NCBI GenBank assembly: GCA_963922205.1
Contig: CAWUHX010000030.1
Coordinates: 248,001-312,000 of the forward strand
DNA length: 64,000 bases
Origin: Romanomermis culicivorax
Taxonomy: Eukaryota > Nematoda > Enoplea > Mermithida > Mermithidae
Reading direction: 5' to 3'
Shown here: positions 1 through 11,608 of the stretch, in pieces
Layout of the letters: each line of letters begins with the position of its first letter
How positions within the stretch are numbered: the first letter of the stretch is position 1
The notes under the pieces: model-generated
Seen by the model: the letters and a program-made list of their open reading frames with translations, nothing else
Database searches by the model: none
What the model was told of the DNA's origin: nothing
Made by a program: the position numbers and the translations under genes

Positions 1-1925
1 CCAACAATCATAATAGCATTAATAATATGGCCGCGGCAAAGGAACTATTAACTGCTGAAGATAGAGATGCTCAAATTATTGCACCTATCGATAGAAGGCC
101 GAAATTGGCTGAGGATCAAATTGATCCATTTATTGATCAAATGAAAGATGAATGTTTGTGACAACCTTGACAAGGATTTGATACGTATCATGGAGAGTAC
201 ATCAATCATAATTTTGATATGGTTCGAGATGATTACTGTCTTGATCCATTGGACAAATTATGATTCGAAATGAGCCAAAAGGACAACAAAATCGGATGAT
301 TAAATGTCGAAATTGATAAAATGGCTGATTCAATAATCGGAGTCCAAGTTCTATTGGAAAAGTTCGTCCTGGATCAAAGGGAACAGGATATCTGAGTGAG
401 TAGGACTAGTGATAGACCATTGCAAACTCAGAGTATAAGTGGAACTTTGCCAATGATGTCTGCAACCTGTATTGCCAATGACCGAAGGTTAGGGCAGATG
501 GAAGTGGATGGGTCAGAGCAAAAGTTCACAGTCAAACCTGGTGTGAAATCAAGGGTTTCTACCGAAAAATGGGTAGCTGAACTGCTTGCTGTTTGAGAAC
601 AAGCAAGTGATATAGTTGCTCAATTTCTCCAAGAGGCTGATGAGGAAGCAGCAGGCAGTTATCTGGAAAGCAAACATACTACATCGAAGCACAAATGATC
701 CAAGAAGTCCACATGAGGAAATTCATCAGATTCTGATGACTCCTCAGTGGATGGATTGGAGCCTACTGTGTCAGATATAGTGAAGGCTGTAAAGCCAAAG
801 CTACTCCTAGATGACATGACTGAAACACAAGTTCTCAGTTTCCTAAATGATTTAGAAGCAGAGTTTTTATCAGAGACTACCGAAAAAAGGAAGCTGGCTG
901 CATTACAAGCACTTTCTAAGGGAGTACTGAAAGCTACTGCCAAAAGGTTCAAGAGTTACCAAAAAGCCTGAAGAAAGTTACTCAAAGTGCAGGCTCCAGA
1001 TTCAAATGTCAGAATGCAAACTAGGGAACTGATGAACATAAAGTCGGTGTTTTATGAACCTCCAGTGAAATTTCTCAAGAGAATTAGTGTGCTAGTGAAC
1101 AGATTATATCCTAATAAGACTGAAGAGTTCAGAGATCCCTTTATTATTGATACTTTTTTGTATAAGGCATCTGCGGAGTATCAGATGGAACTGCTGGATC
1201 AAAGAGATAAGTATGAAACATGGCATGATCTGGCAGAGGATGTCCACAAGATAGATAAGTGGAATACAGCTGCTTATAAAAAGAGATGAACTGCGGAATC
1301 TCCAATTGTGATAAATGAAGTGACCATGGGTGAAGGGCAAGCTGAAGTGGCTTATGTTGGTAGGAATAAATTTGGCAAAGCCCCACAAAGGTAGTTCCAA
1401 AATAAAGCCATGGGACAGCAAGCAAGGAGAGAGAAGAAAATCTGATCCTAGCCTTAGAAAAGAAGGATTCCGATACTTCTGTAGAGGAGAATAACTCACA
1501 GGGGACTCAAATGGCTACTACTCCCCAAAAGGGAAAAGGGCCTGAGGAACCTAGTAGTGATTCTGTTCTAGCAAAATTATCACAGGAGATTATGAAGTTG
1601 ACTCAATGTTATCAGGAGATAAGCCAAAAGACTGATGCCAAATTGAATGAAATTTCTGCCAAAGTTAATAAGGGCAAACCCCAAAAACCTGGTGTAAAGG
1701 AGTTCAGGAAACCATATTGTCGATACCATAGAAATAACTCGCATGACATGTCCGAATGTAAAACCCTTCAATGGAAAAATGTGCAAGGACGTAATTGGGA
1801 TAATCAATATGGTATGTTGGCTATGTTGGAGGATATATTGGCGGGAGCAGTAGAGGAGCTCATGCCCTAGGTTATTATGGTGATAATGTGGATTATGATA
1901 TTTATCAACAATTCACTGTTTACCA
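1..1925 (+). pseudogene. Decayed gag region of a Ty3/gypsy-like retroelement
   Basis: The plus strand carries a retroelement Gag broken by many in-frame stops. Readable blocks are 396-596, 747-971, 987-1289 and 1511-1870. The middle blocks look like a capsid region rich in charged helices. The last block holds a cysteine/histidine knuckle of the form C-x2-H-x4-H-x4-C (CRYHRNNSHDMSEC) near 1708-1755, as in many invertebrate and plant Ty3/gypsy Gag proteins. The start lies outside the window. The stops show this copy cannot make a full Gag. The placement before RNase H and integrase supports the assignment; the exact family is not determined. Confidence 0.7.
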
Positions 1926-2074
1926 GAATAGATTATAGAATGAGCAACTCTATATGGCACTACATCTGCCACCGCCTAGCCAACAGCTGATGATCACAAC
2001 TCCCCCTTAAGGTCAGGTTCAAATCAGTAACCCTAGCCCAAGTGTTCAAGTCATTTCCAGTAGTTTTGGATGGA

Positions 2075-2963
2075 GTCCTGTTTTGGATGGAGCTGCTGAG
2101 TTTGTTCTCCGAACAGATGCCAGTGGAACAGCACTGGGAGCAGTACTTTATCAGAAGACTAAAGATGACCATTGGTAATAGCCTATAGCAGCCGAATCCT
2201 TAAGGAAGATGAGAGGAAGTGGTGTGCTACAGAGTGAGAATGCCTAGCAGTTGTCTATGGTCTTAAAGTTTACCAGCACTATTTGTTTGGACAAAAAGTA
2301 TTGATCAAAACTGATCATAAACCTCTTTTATCAATGAAAGTCAATACTCAAACCAATGATAAATTGAAAAGATGGTATTCAATTATAAATCAATTTAATC
2401 ATAGATTGGAGTATGTGCCCCGTAGACAAAATGTGATGGCTGATTTCCTCTCAAGGAAGGATGAACACGAAGATGCTAAGGATAAGAACCCACCAAAATG
2501 GGAATATGTCTTCAAAATTCAATTTCGTAATTCTAGAACTCAAACCAATGAAATTGAAAGCCAAGAATTGGTACAACAATTTCAGAGGATAAGGGACGAA
2601 GAAGTTGAAAGTAGAGATGAAAAAGTTGTCCCTAAGCAGACCAAGGAATTGATGGATATCCAGGAATTGATGGTAGGAAAGGAGAATATTGCACCAACTA
2701 CCAAAGATACATTGCAGATCAGAAATGAAGTGCAGAAGCTTACGGTAGTTGATGCAGTTACAACTAGAAGACAAGGAAAAATTCAGGATCAGAGTGCAGC
2801 AAATCAAAAACTAGGTACATCAGTACCAATTGATCCTAAAAATATTGCTTGGCTTTTCCCAAACAGAGAAAAAGAATTTGAAGAGGTGAAAGAAGGAGAA
2901 AATGATGGAAATGATGATGATGATAAAGTCAATTATCCAATTGACTTAAAAGTTATAGCTTAA
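2075..2963 (+). pseudogene. RNase H and linker of Ty3/gypsy pol, reverse transcriptase missing
   Basis: The translation shows the Ty3/gypsy RNase H hallmarks in order: TDASGTALGAVLYQ near 2105-2150, YSSRILKEDERKW near 2180-2215, a TDHKPL block near 2310-2325, and an RRQNVMADFLSR end near 2420-2455. At least two in-frame stops interrupt the front part, and 2283-2963 is open. No protease or reverse transcriptase motif (no YxDD) lies between the gag knuckle at about 1750 and this domain, so an internal deletion has removed them. After RNase H follows an acidic linker of about 150 residues. It is non-autonomous and not functional as it stands. Confidence 0.8.
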
Positions 2964-4063
2964 TTGAAAAAAGAAGACACTAATCTTACCCCTATTTGGG
3001 AAAAATTAGGTGTCAAAAGCACTATGAAGTATCATAGTGGATTCTACGAGGATAATGGAGTTCTTTATAGGGAAACTGAGCGACATGGTCATGATCAGAT
3101 CATCGTCCCGAAGTCCCTCAGAGACAGCATTCTTCACCAATATCACGGACCCATTATAATGACACACCAAGGGTTCAAAAGAACTCTGAGTGTTGTCAAA
3201 CAGCGGTTCTGGGGGCCTGGCATTGAAAAAAATGTCAGAAATTGGTTGAAGTTTTGCCCTGTCTGCCAAGTGGCTACTCTGGGTAAAAGCTCCATATCCC
3301 CATTGATACCCATTATACCCGAGGGTCCCTTTGATATTGTGTCTGTAGACACAGTAGGGATTGCTCCCTTGAGGGAATGTCACCTATATGTCATTGTCTT
3401 TCAAGATTATTCCACTAAACGGGTTGAAGCTATATTAATTCCTGATCAGACAGCTTAAACCATAGTGGATGCATTCTTAGAGCATGTAATATTTAGGCAC
3501 TGTACCCCAAGAAAGCTTCTTAGTGATAATGGATCTAGATTTAATTCAGAAAAATTTCCACAACAGCATACCACCCACAGGGTAATGGTATGGTTGAGAG
3601 ATTTAACCAAACTCTAATAAAGCAGCTGCGAAAAGTAGCAATTGAGGATAACAACAAATAGCCAAGGTACCTCAGCGCAGTGGCATTTGCATATAATGCC
3701 ACACCCTATGCAGCAACAAAATGTTGGCCATTTTCACTGCTGCATGGGCATGAAGCTAATTTTGTTATCAATTTCACTGCTGCCCTTAGAATAGTCATGC
3801 CTAATGACTATGAAGCTTACAAGTATGTTTTGGCTACCCATCTTACAAATTTGTACAAAAGTATCGCCGAAAACATACAAAAAGCTGCTAAGGACAGCAA
3901 GAAATACTTTGATGACAAAATTAAGGCTTCTGGTTTTAAAAATCAAGATTGGGTTATATTGAAAGTTGACAGACATAAAAAACTGGGGTTACCTTGGCAG
4001 GGACCATATATCATCATTGATGATAAAAGATTGAAGGAGAATGTGCTCACAATAGTGCATTGA
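2964..4063 (+). pseudogene. Integrase of Ty3/gypsy pol, broken
   Basis: The order matches a retroelement integrase: an H-H-C-C zinc-binding region (HQYHGP... H ... CPVCQ near 3135-3270), a catalytic core with VDTVG near 3345 and SDNGSRFN near 3520 (two of the three acidic residues), and a C-terminal block with a GPYIIID element near 4000, like the GPY/F module. Stops at about 3457 and a frame change near 3550-3680 break the core. It lies directly after the RNase H block on the same strand, in the usual pol order. Confidence 0.8.
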
Positions 4064-5745
4064 AACAATCTGCTTAAAAAGCAGGTTGCATGGGCAAGTA
4101 GGCTAAAACACTTTCGATACGAAGTTACCAGATGGTCTTGACACGAAAAGTTGCAGGTCTTCTGGGATACTCCAGTTACTGTAACTGGAAATCTTGCAGA
4201 GACTGAAGATTATCCAGTCATTATTTCTGTGTCTTAAAATTTTTAGCAGAAAATACTGTATAGGTGTATTTTTTGTGAATAAAATTTTCAATTTTTGTGT
4301 TATTTAACCTATTTATATTCCTTTAATACCTTTTTTAAATTTGTTTAGCAAACGGTCAAATTTTCAGATTGATATTGTTAATTTGTGCACCTGATGCTAA
4401 AATTTTTGGTTTACATTTTGGGGAGGTTTACAACCATTTTTCATTCTCATTTTCAAGAGTTGTGTTTTCCTTCTGCTCCACACCACAGATTTTTTTCCCA
4501 GCAAAATTTTTGTCCAGCCCAAGGACCGGGAAAATATTTTTGGTAATTTCGTATATTGTATTTATATTGAAGTAACGATGAATGTTCTTTTACATTTTGC
4601 TTGCTTTGGAAAATATGTGAAAATTTTAAAAAATTTAATTGTATTTCTTGATGTCAAAATTAGGCATAGCCCCATTCGTGCAAAATTATTGTGTGCAGGC
4701 TGATCACGTGAAGGCCGACCAACCGCAAGGCCACCAAAATAACCAATATTTTTTGACCGACCGTAAATTTTATTTAATTATTGTTTGGTAAATGAGATGA
4801 ATTTGCCCATTTAGGTGTCTTAGGAATGATTTCTTCACGCTGAATTTTCTGAATGGGCCAACCAAGGGGAAGATGAGTTCGAAGAAAAGTTTCTAAAAAT
4901 GTTAGGATAGGTGAAAAGAAAAAACCTAATTGATTTACAGCCCTAAAAAGCCAAAATCTAATGTTTTTTAACTTGGATCTGATTCCGAAGCATTTATTTT
5001 TGGTATTTATTAAAGCCCCTGGTTTACTAAATTTATTTCTTGACTAATTAAAACCTTATTTGGTTATTTATTCATCATTCAATTTTGGTACCGAGGCATG
5101 GAGTTATTGCTAGGGTGTGGTAAATTGACGGCGGCTGATCTGGAGAAGCAAGAGGTGGTCCAAATGTGAGGTTCCTGAAAAATTGGTGTAGCATTGCCTT
5201 AATCACTGGGCCTGCTTACTTTATGACTTTGACACCTAACCTATCTAACTAATTTATTTTCCCCCATGCTAAATCTTTTTTTTCTTTCCATTTTGGTGCT
5301 GGTCAATTTAGGTTATTTAATTGGTGGCCTAATGCTTGATTTTTAAAGGGTCAAGGGGCAAATATTTTTTGATTTTTAGACTACAACATCAAACGTCTGG
5401 TCCAAGTTGGCGAAATCAAACAATGGTTCACTGGCGCCATAGGATATTGGCCGCAAGGACCAATGGAGCCGGAAGGGGTCTATTTGGTTACGCTTGCATG
5501 ACAAAATAGGATCTCCAATTTCAACAGAAAAAGCAAAGGACAATATAACCCATAATAGGGATTATTGGGCCAATTGCTTTTTCTATATAAGGTTCTACTA
5601 TGCAGAATTCAGAGCCAAAACCCCGTTGCTGCGATATGGCCTGGCACCAGACATGCCTACTCTGCAAAATTAGATGTATACCGGCTGATTACCTGATGTA
5701 TACATATGATTTCCTGAAAAGTTTATTCACTGGAGGCCTCTGCCG
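4064..5745 (+). other. Noncoding retroelement flank (possible LTR/UTR)
   Basis: No gene is seen here. The stretch lies between the integrase end and the next gag-like ORF, where an LTR and leader would be expected. I could not find a second copy in the window to define LTR ends. A TATA-like element sits near its right end, about 160 bp before the next ORF. Confidence 0.35.
5584..5590 (+). promoter_or_regulatory. TATA-like box upstream of gag-like ORF
   Basis: TATATAA is followed 156 bp later by the ATG of the gag-like ORF at 5746. The position fits a retroelement promoter inside an LTR, but in AT-rich DNA the match alone is weak. Confidence 0.3.
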
Positions 5746-7528
5746 ATGGAATTACCTATGGTTACCTATACTTATGGTAACGAAACCAAACAATCTGATT
5801 TCAGGATGAAATCTGATATACTTGACCCTGATGATGAACCAACAGTTCCGTCAGGTCAAGTGGATGAGGACATCATGGAATTAGAGAGTGAGGAAGAGGT
5901 AGATTCCGCACTCCAGGGAGAGAAAAGTTGCCAACAGGTTGATCCTGAAGACGCACTATTGTATATTTCTATCGCTGACCCCGAGGTAGCTGAATCAGCA
6001 ATGACAGCATCTTCTGTTATGCAGCTGCAACGGCAAACACAAGTTGTGACCCAACTGCAGACAGAAATGTTGCCACCACCAGGCTTACCTACACCACAAG
6101 TGATACAAGCATCTACTATGGATGCAAGTCAGTACTTGTCCACTGTAGAAAGTCAGGCTCACTCGGAAGAAATTCCGATTGCCCAGGATGAGCAGAACAT
6201 GTATGGCCAAGCTTACATTAGTCAATACATGGATGCCAAAGGTGCAAAAAAGAAGGAGCAAGACCAGACAGCTGGGACACCTATCCATACTGTGGTGGAA
6301 ACACCACAAGAGTTAGCAGCCCAGCTGGCTGAAGAAGATAAGGAAATTCAGGTTTTGGCCTTGACCTGGGATGTAGAAGGTGTTCCTGGATACTATACTG
6401 CTGAGGCTATAAAAAATATGAAAGAAAAAGGATTAAATGATAGGCAGATTTTTGTTAACTTAAAAAAGAAACTGAAAACAAAAGCCTGTCAGGAGAAGAA
6501 AAAGGTAAAAAAAAAACTTTTCCAGTTTCAGCAACGGTATCTGTGACCACCATATCTTCAACTACTCCTATGTCGCAGACTGCCTCTACAGATATTTTAT
6601 CTACTGCTACAAGTCCCTCCACACAATTTGTGTCACAGGCTACAGACACCTCTGCTTCCGGATGGCATCAGCCTAAGGTGCAGGGAGCTCCTAGCAAGCC
6701 ACAGGTTGCAGGACAAAAAGTTCAAATCTTTACACCTGGAAAAATAAAGCCCTTAACTCTGGTTACTGTTGACACAAATCAACAAACACCAGAAATGATG
6801 GTGGACTTATTCTGGGATGTATTGTTGGATTTTTGGCAAGTTACCAAGGATAAAAGTAAAGCCAGAGGTCTAATTTCTTTTGCTACATTGGATTGGCTAA
6901 TTTGTTCTGCAATGAGCAAATTGAAGATCCAGAGATTTGGCTGATGGTCAATAAAGCAGTGAGGACTATATACAAACTGTATCAGCCACAGTTTGATGTC
7001 CAAGGAGGATTTTTATACAACTTGCGAAATATTCCAGAGCCACTATGGGATAGGATCATTAATGAAATTGTTCTTGAATGGCTCACAGAATATCGAGCGA
7101 ATGTCGTATTTGGAGCAGTCAGATATTTGTGTTTAATGATATTCCTTATGCTTGACTATGCGCCGCTTGTGGCTGAGCAGATTGGTAAATGATCAGTCTC
7201 AGCCAAAGTGTTCACAAACGTCATGCTGTTACAGGAATATCAGAGTGCCACTGCTTCTGATGTTTTTAAGACTGCCTATCGCTTGGTGATGTATAATTAC
7301 AGTCAGCAAGTGGCGGAGATGGATGTCAAAAAGTCAGGTAGCCCAAGTCCTCTGACTACTGCTAAATTTAGCAAAGTTCAGAATGATGCGGGACAGACCT
7401 TTCGGGCACCCAGACTGGCAAGTAGTCAAGCTGGTGGTCAAGGAGCCATGGTTTGTGTAACCAACCAGGTCTCCACTGGCCCCAGTATTGGCACTGGGCA
7501 AGCCTCCAGAACTGTTCCCAAACAACAG
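5746..7528 (+). pseudogene. Gag-like ORF, 5' part, split by the LINE insertion
   Basis: An open frame of 266 codons (5746-6546) is Gln/Glu/Thr-rich and acidic. It continues after frame changes as 6543-6944, 6893-7192 and 7208-7528. The later part is helical and capsid-like, and ends in a proline/glutamine-rich stretch (PKQQQPI). The protein reading resumes across the LINE at 13444 with the same Q/P repeat, so the LINE landed inside this ORF. It shares no clear similarity with the gag at 1-1925, so it probably belongs to a different retroelement. The frame changes mean it is decayed. The exact class is not recognised. Confidence 0.55.
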
Positions 7529-7536
7529 CAACCTAT
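7529..7536. repeat. Target-site duplication, left of LINE
   Basis: CAACCTAT directly abuts the LINE poly(A) tail (seen as T on the plus strand). A perfect copy sits at 13436-13443, right at the LINE's 5' end. The last T is shared with the T-run. Confidence 0.85.
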
Positions 7537-7985
7537 TTTTTTTTTTTTTTTTTTTTTGGAAAACAATTTATCATGACACGAAAAACATCAATAAACAATA
7601 TAATATCTACGAGATTATAGGCGAGAAAAAAAAAATTCTTTTCCATAAATTTTACATATATCATATAACAACGAAACTTTTGAGATTGGATATTCGCCAA
7701 ATTTTTTCCCGAGGCGTCTTTAAAACAGAAACATACGATTCTGAATATAAATTTAAATTATACACTGAACTCCTTTGAAAAAAAACAAACAAAGAAAAAA
7801 CGTAACTCTAAATGGAGGAAATAAACTTACCAAAAGATGCATAAAGAAAACACCAAAAAACGAATTGCTATGAAATTGACGAAAAAGTTTATCCTGAAAG
7901 TATTAAAAGGATGTTCATAACGGATTAAATAATGAGAAAAAAGAGAAAAATTATTACAAATACATACAATATTGGGGTAAGTGGC

Positions 7986-10900
7986 CTACATAATTAGTGT
8001 TATCTTATACCTGCTTTTCTTACAAATTTTATTCTTCAGAAAAAACGATTCAAAAGTTTTGTTTTCTAAAATTTCAGATTGCCTCATAATCAATACTTGA
8101 AAATTTTTCCTAAAAATTTCCCAGGGATCTTTCAATTCATTTTTCTTTTCGTAAAACATTCTTGACTGCCAAATACTTTTTTGAGAAGTACAAATTATCA
8201 GATTTAACACTACAATTTTCTCACGACTTGCATATCTAGGCTTTACACCAAAAATGAAATTTTCAATATTCATATTTAAATCCTTGTCTATGCCCTTCAA
8301 GGCTATAGCAATTTTGATCCAAAAATCTGTTATTCTAGGACAGAGGGCAAAAATATGATAAACATCTTCTCTTTCAGATCTGCCTTCATGTAAACAAAAC
8401 TTACAACTTGCATCGAAGTTTGGGTCCATGTGATTTATTTTTGATCTGGTCAACAGAAACCTGTGAATATTTGAAAATCTAATGTTTCTCCCATATCCAT
8501 CTAAAAATTTAACTGGACTACAAGTTAATAATTCTAGAATTGTTTTCCTAGGTACTCCAATTTTATGTTCCCAATAATCAGTGATTTTTGGTTGGCACTT
8601 TTGTACAATTTTGTCTAGAATTATAAGATAAAATACTTTTGTAGAAACATGATCCAAATGAAGAGATCTCCCTCCTACTTCAACTACATTATTGTTTAGG
8701 AACTGGAACTTCGTATCTATCTCGGCAGTTCTGATCCTCTTATATAACTCAGGGACTTGCATTCTTGCCAACTGTCTTTTTGACTTACTTTTTACTTTAT
8801 CTAAAAAGAAAAAACTAATATCAAGATTCCTTTTTTCCATCTTTATCAAAAGCATCAAATTCATTGCTTCAATTTTTGAAATGACATCAACCATACCTAT
8901 ACCTCCTGCATTGGGGGGTAATTTTAGCTTCTCAGTTGCTACTAGATTTCTATTAGATCTATTTGACCAGATAAACTTTGTGGCAAATTTTTCAATGTAT
9001 TTAACAAAATCCGTCTTTATATCACAAAACAAGGCTGAATACCATAGTTTAGACAAAAAATATGTATCAATAATTTTAGCTCTGGCATAATATGAAATTT
9101 TACTTGATGCTAGGTTTCCTCTAAATTTACTGATTTCTTCTTTCAATGCTTTAACATTTTCATCTTGTTCAGCTCCCTGCTTATTGAAGTAGATTCCATA
9201 GATTCTCATCTTTTCAACAAGGAAGTCTTTATATTCATGTGGAATATTTTCTTTCATGTCACCAATGCAAAGAATTTTAGTCTTTTCTTTTTTCAAAGTA
9301 GCCCCAGAGGCTTTTCTGAACATTTCATACACATCAAAAATTTTTCTGACTGATTCATAATCTCTCAAGAAAAAATTTGTATCATCAGCATAACAATTTA
9401 TCTTGAATTCTTTCCCTAGAACTTGTAATCCTCTTATTAGACTATTTTTCCTGATGTGATTGCATACTGTCTCTGATACAAGCACATAAATCAAAGGTGA
9501 TAATGGACAGCCTTGTCTTATTCCTCTGCTTACATTAAATGGAAAAGTTTCATAGCCATTCACCAATAATGATGATTGCAATTCCCCTAAATTATAAATT
9601 ATTTTTATCCATTGTATGAATTTTGGATCAAAGTTGAAAAAAGCTAGAGTATCAAAGATATAGTCCCATTCAACAATGTCAAAAGCTGACATGTGATCTA
9701 CTGATAAAATTAAAGCTTTTTCTTCTGTTTCATTTTGATAATGAATCAGATTATAGATGGACAACAATCCATCTCTGATATCTCTTCCTTTCACTGCACA
9801 TGTCTGGTTTTCATCTACAATGTCAGGCATGATACTTTTCATTCTATTAACCAAGATTTTTGCCAAAATTTTATAATCAACATTTAACATTGTTATTGGT
9901 CGCCAACTACTTCTTTCAGACTTATCATGTTCTCCTTTATATATCTGAGATATAATACCATGATACATTGTATTAGTCATTTTACCTGAATCATATATAA
10001 TAGAGAATAATGTCTTCAATATAGGTACCAAAGAATCAATAAACTTTTGATAATACTCAATAGGAATTCCATCACTTCCAGGTGATTTTCCTTTCTTGAA
10101 TGAAAAAATTGCCTTTCTAATTTCTTCTTCTGAAAATTCTTCTCTGAGTAACTTGTTTTGATCATCAGAAACCATTTTAGTTGATTTTTCTTCCAAAAAA
10201 ATTTGTTTGTGTTCTCTACTTGTGCCAACTGTTTTGAAAAGCTTCTCATATTGTCTTCTATACTCTTCTAAAACTTCTAATTGATCCTCTAATATATTAC
10301 CATACTCTGTCTTGACTGAAGTTATTGTTCTATTCTCAGCAGACCTTTTTTGCAAAACTTTTGCAGTTGCAAGTGAACATCTATCAGCAAGAATGTCTTG
10401 GTAATGAGTTTTACTCAGCTTTTCATTAATTAGACCCTTGATCACTATTTTATACTCATTCTTAACTTTTCTATATTCTTTTCTCAATCCCATATCCTGA
10501 TTATTACATTTCAATTTTTCTCTTATCTCATTCATTTTGTTTTCACAATTCTTCCTTATTTTAAAATTCTTCTTATCAATTTTCTTTTTGAGATATATAA
10601 AATCCTGCTTTATGTTTACTTTGAAATTTTCCCATTTATTAATTAAGGATTTGCCTGAAGTGTCCGTAAGATCTTCAAAATTTTTCTCAAAAGAATTTCT
10701 AACTTCTTTTATGATCTCATTTTCTTTTGTACTAAGATAACTACTATTCATTTTCCAAAAAGAAGGCCCAAATGTAACTAGCAAAAAATTTAATTTGATA
10801 GTTACCATAAAGAGCTTGTGATCACTTATTCCTAGATCAAGTACTCTGTAGTTCTTGAAAGAGTCAGACAAAAATCTTGTTGTGTAAATTCTATCAATTC

Positions 10901-11516
10901 TTGAAGCAGATTTATGAGCATTGGAAATATGTGTGAAAATTTTCAGCTTTGGATGGTTTAGTCGAAAAATATCATACAATCCCAGCTTACTTTTCACAGC
11001 CTCAAACTCTTCTTTTCCTTTTTCTTCTTCTTTGAATCTGAATGAATCTCTGTCAAGAAGACCACACTCTGTAAAATTGAAGTCACCTAGGATGATTGCC
11101 TCATCGTGATGCCTAAAGGAATCATTAATTTTTTTGTAAAGACTGTCATAAAAATTTGCTCTGTCAGCTTCTTTCGCAGGAGCATAGATTACCATAATAT
11201 AAAACTTTTTCTTTTCCAGTTCTGCAAGATATGCTAGTACCCTGCCTTTCATTTCAAAAACTTTTCTCTTCAATTTTAGTCTACAAGTATGGTTAACTAA
11301 GAAAGCTATACCAGTACAGTTTGTGTCAGCAGAAGAAAGTTTATAAGCAAAATTTTTCTCAAAAGTACACTTAAATAGGAATGAATCTTTTTTAGTTTTA
11401 AAATGTGTTTCCTGTAAAGCTAGAATATCTATATCTTTTGTTTGCTCATAAATTTTGCTCAGTTTCAAATCATTCCTCAATAACCCTGCACAGTTCAGAG
11501 TCGCTACTCTGAGCAT
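7986..11516 (-). CDS. LINE ORF2: APE endonuclease-reverse transcriptase
   Basis: This ORF encodes 1176 aa and is uninterrupted. Residues 1-245 form an APE-like endonuclease: N8, QETH at 35-38, YAP at 111-113, GDFN at 144-147 and an SDH near 230. The endonuclease nicks the target DNA. The reverse transcriptase follows at about 450-780, with a GKSPGSDG block, WRPI, an acidic SVDHMSAFD motif near residue 606, RGIRQGCPLSP, and the catalytic YADD at 709-712. Near residue 1036 a C-x2-C ... H-x4-C motif (CKFC ... HIFALC) matches the zinc-like region of related LINEs. All listed catalytic residues are present. The start is the first ATG, 92 bp after ORF1 stops. Confidence 0.95.
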   Translation of the reverse strand: MLRVATLNCAGLLRNDLKLSKIYEQTKDIDILALQETHFKTKKDSFLFKCTFEKNFAYKLSSADTNCTGIAFLVNHTCRLKLKRKVFEMKGRVLAYLAELEKKKFYIMVIYAPAKEADRANFYDSLYKKINDSFRHHDEAIILGDFNFTECGLLDRDSFRFKEEEKGKEEFEAVKSKLGLYDIFRLNHPKLKIFTHISNAHKSASRIDRIYTTRFLSDSFKNYRVLDLGISDHKLFMVTIKLNFLLVTFGPSFWKMNSSYLSTKENEIIKEVRNSFEKNFEDLTDTSGKSLINKWENFKVNIKQDFIYLKKKIDKKNFKIRKNCENKMNEIREKLKCNNQDMGLRKEYRKVKNEYKIVIKGLINEKLSKTHYQDILADRCSLATAKVLQKRSAENRTITSVKTEYGNILEDQLEVLEEYRRQYEKLFKTVGTSREHKQIFLEEKSTKMVSDDQNKLLREEFSEEEIRKAIFSFKKGKSPGSDGIPIEYYQKFIDSLVPILKTLFSIIYDSGKMTNTMYHGIISQIYKGEHDKSERSSWRPITMLNVDYKILAKILVNRMKSIMPDIVDENQTCAVKGRDIRDGLLSIYNLIHYQNETEEKALILSVDHMSAFDIVEWDYIFDTLAFFNFDPKFIQWIKIIYNLGELQSSLLVNGYETFPFNVSRGIRQGCPLSPLIYVLVSETVCNHIRKNSLIRGLQVLGKEFKINCYADDTNFFLRDYESVRKIFDVYEMFRKASGATLKKEKTKILCIGDMKENIPHEYKDFLVEKMRIYGIYFNKQGAEQDENVKALKEEISKFRGNLASSKISYYARAKIIDTYFLSKLWYSALFCDIKTDFVKYIEKFATKFIWSNRSNRNLVATEKLKLPPNAGGIGMVDVISKIEAMNLMLLIKMEKRNLDISFFFLDKVKSKSKRQLARMQVPELYKRIRTAEIDTKFQFLNNNVVEVGGRSLHLDHVSTKVFYLIILDKIVQKCQPKITDYWEHKIGVPRKTILELLTCSPVKFLDGYGRNIRFSNIHRFLLTRSKINHMDPNFDASCKFCLHEGRSEREDVYHIFALCPRITDFWIKIAIALKGIDKDLNMNIENFIFGVKPRYASREKIVVLNLIICTSQKSIWQSRMFYEKKNELKDPWEIFRKNFQVLIMRQSEILENKTFESFFLKNKICKKSRYKITLIM

Positions 11517-11608
11517 ATTCCCTTGCCTAGCAGTTGTTGGAAAAAAATAAAAGAGCTAAGTCAAAAAGTTTGAATCAATGCAGGGTTAGAAAATTCTGAC
11601 CAGAATAC

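Noticed and set aside
5746..6546. 266-codon ORF as a host gene
   Set aside because: It runs by frame changes into capsid-like and RG/Q-rich sequence, and sits between retroelement parts; a decayed gag is more likely.
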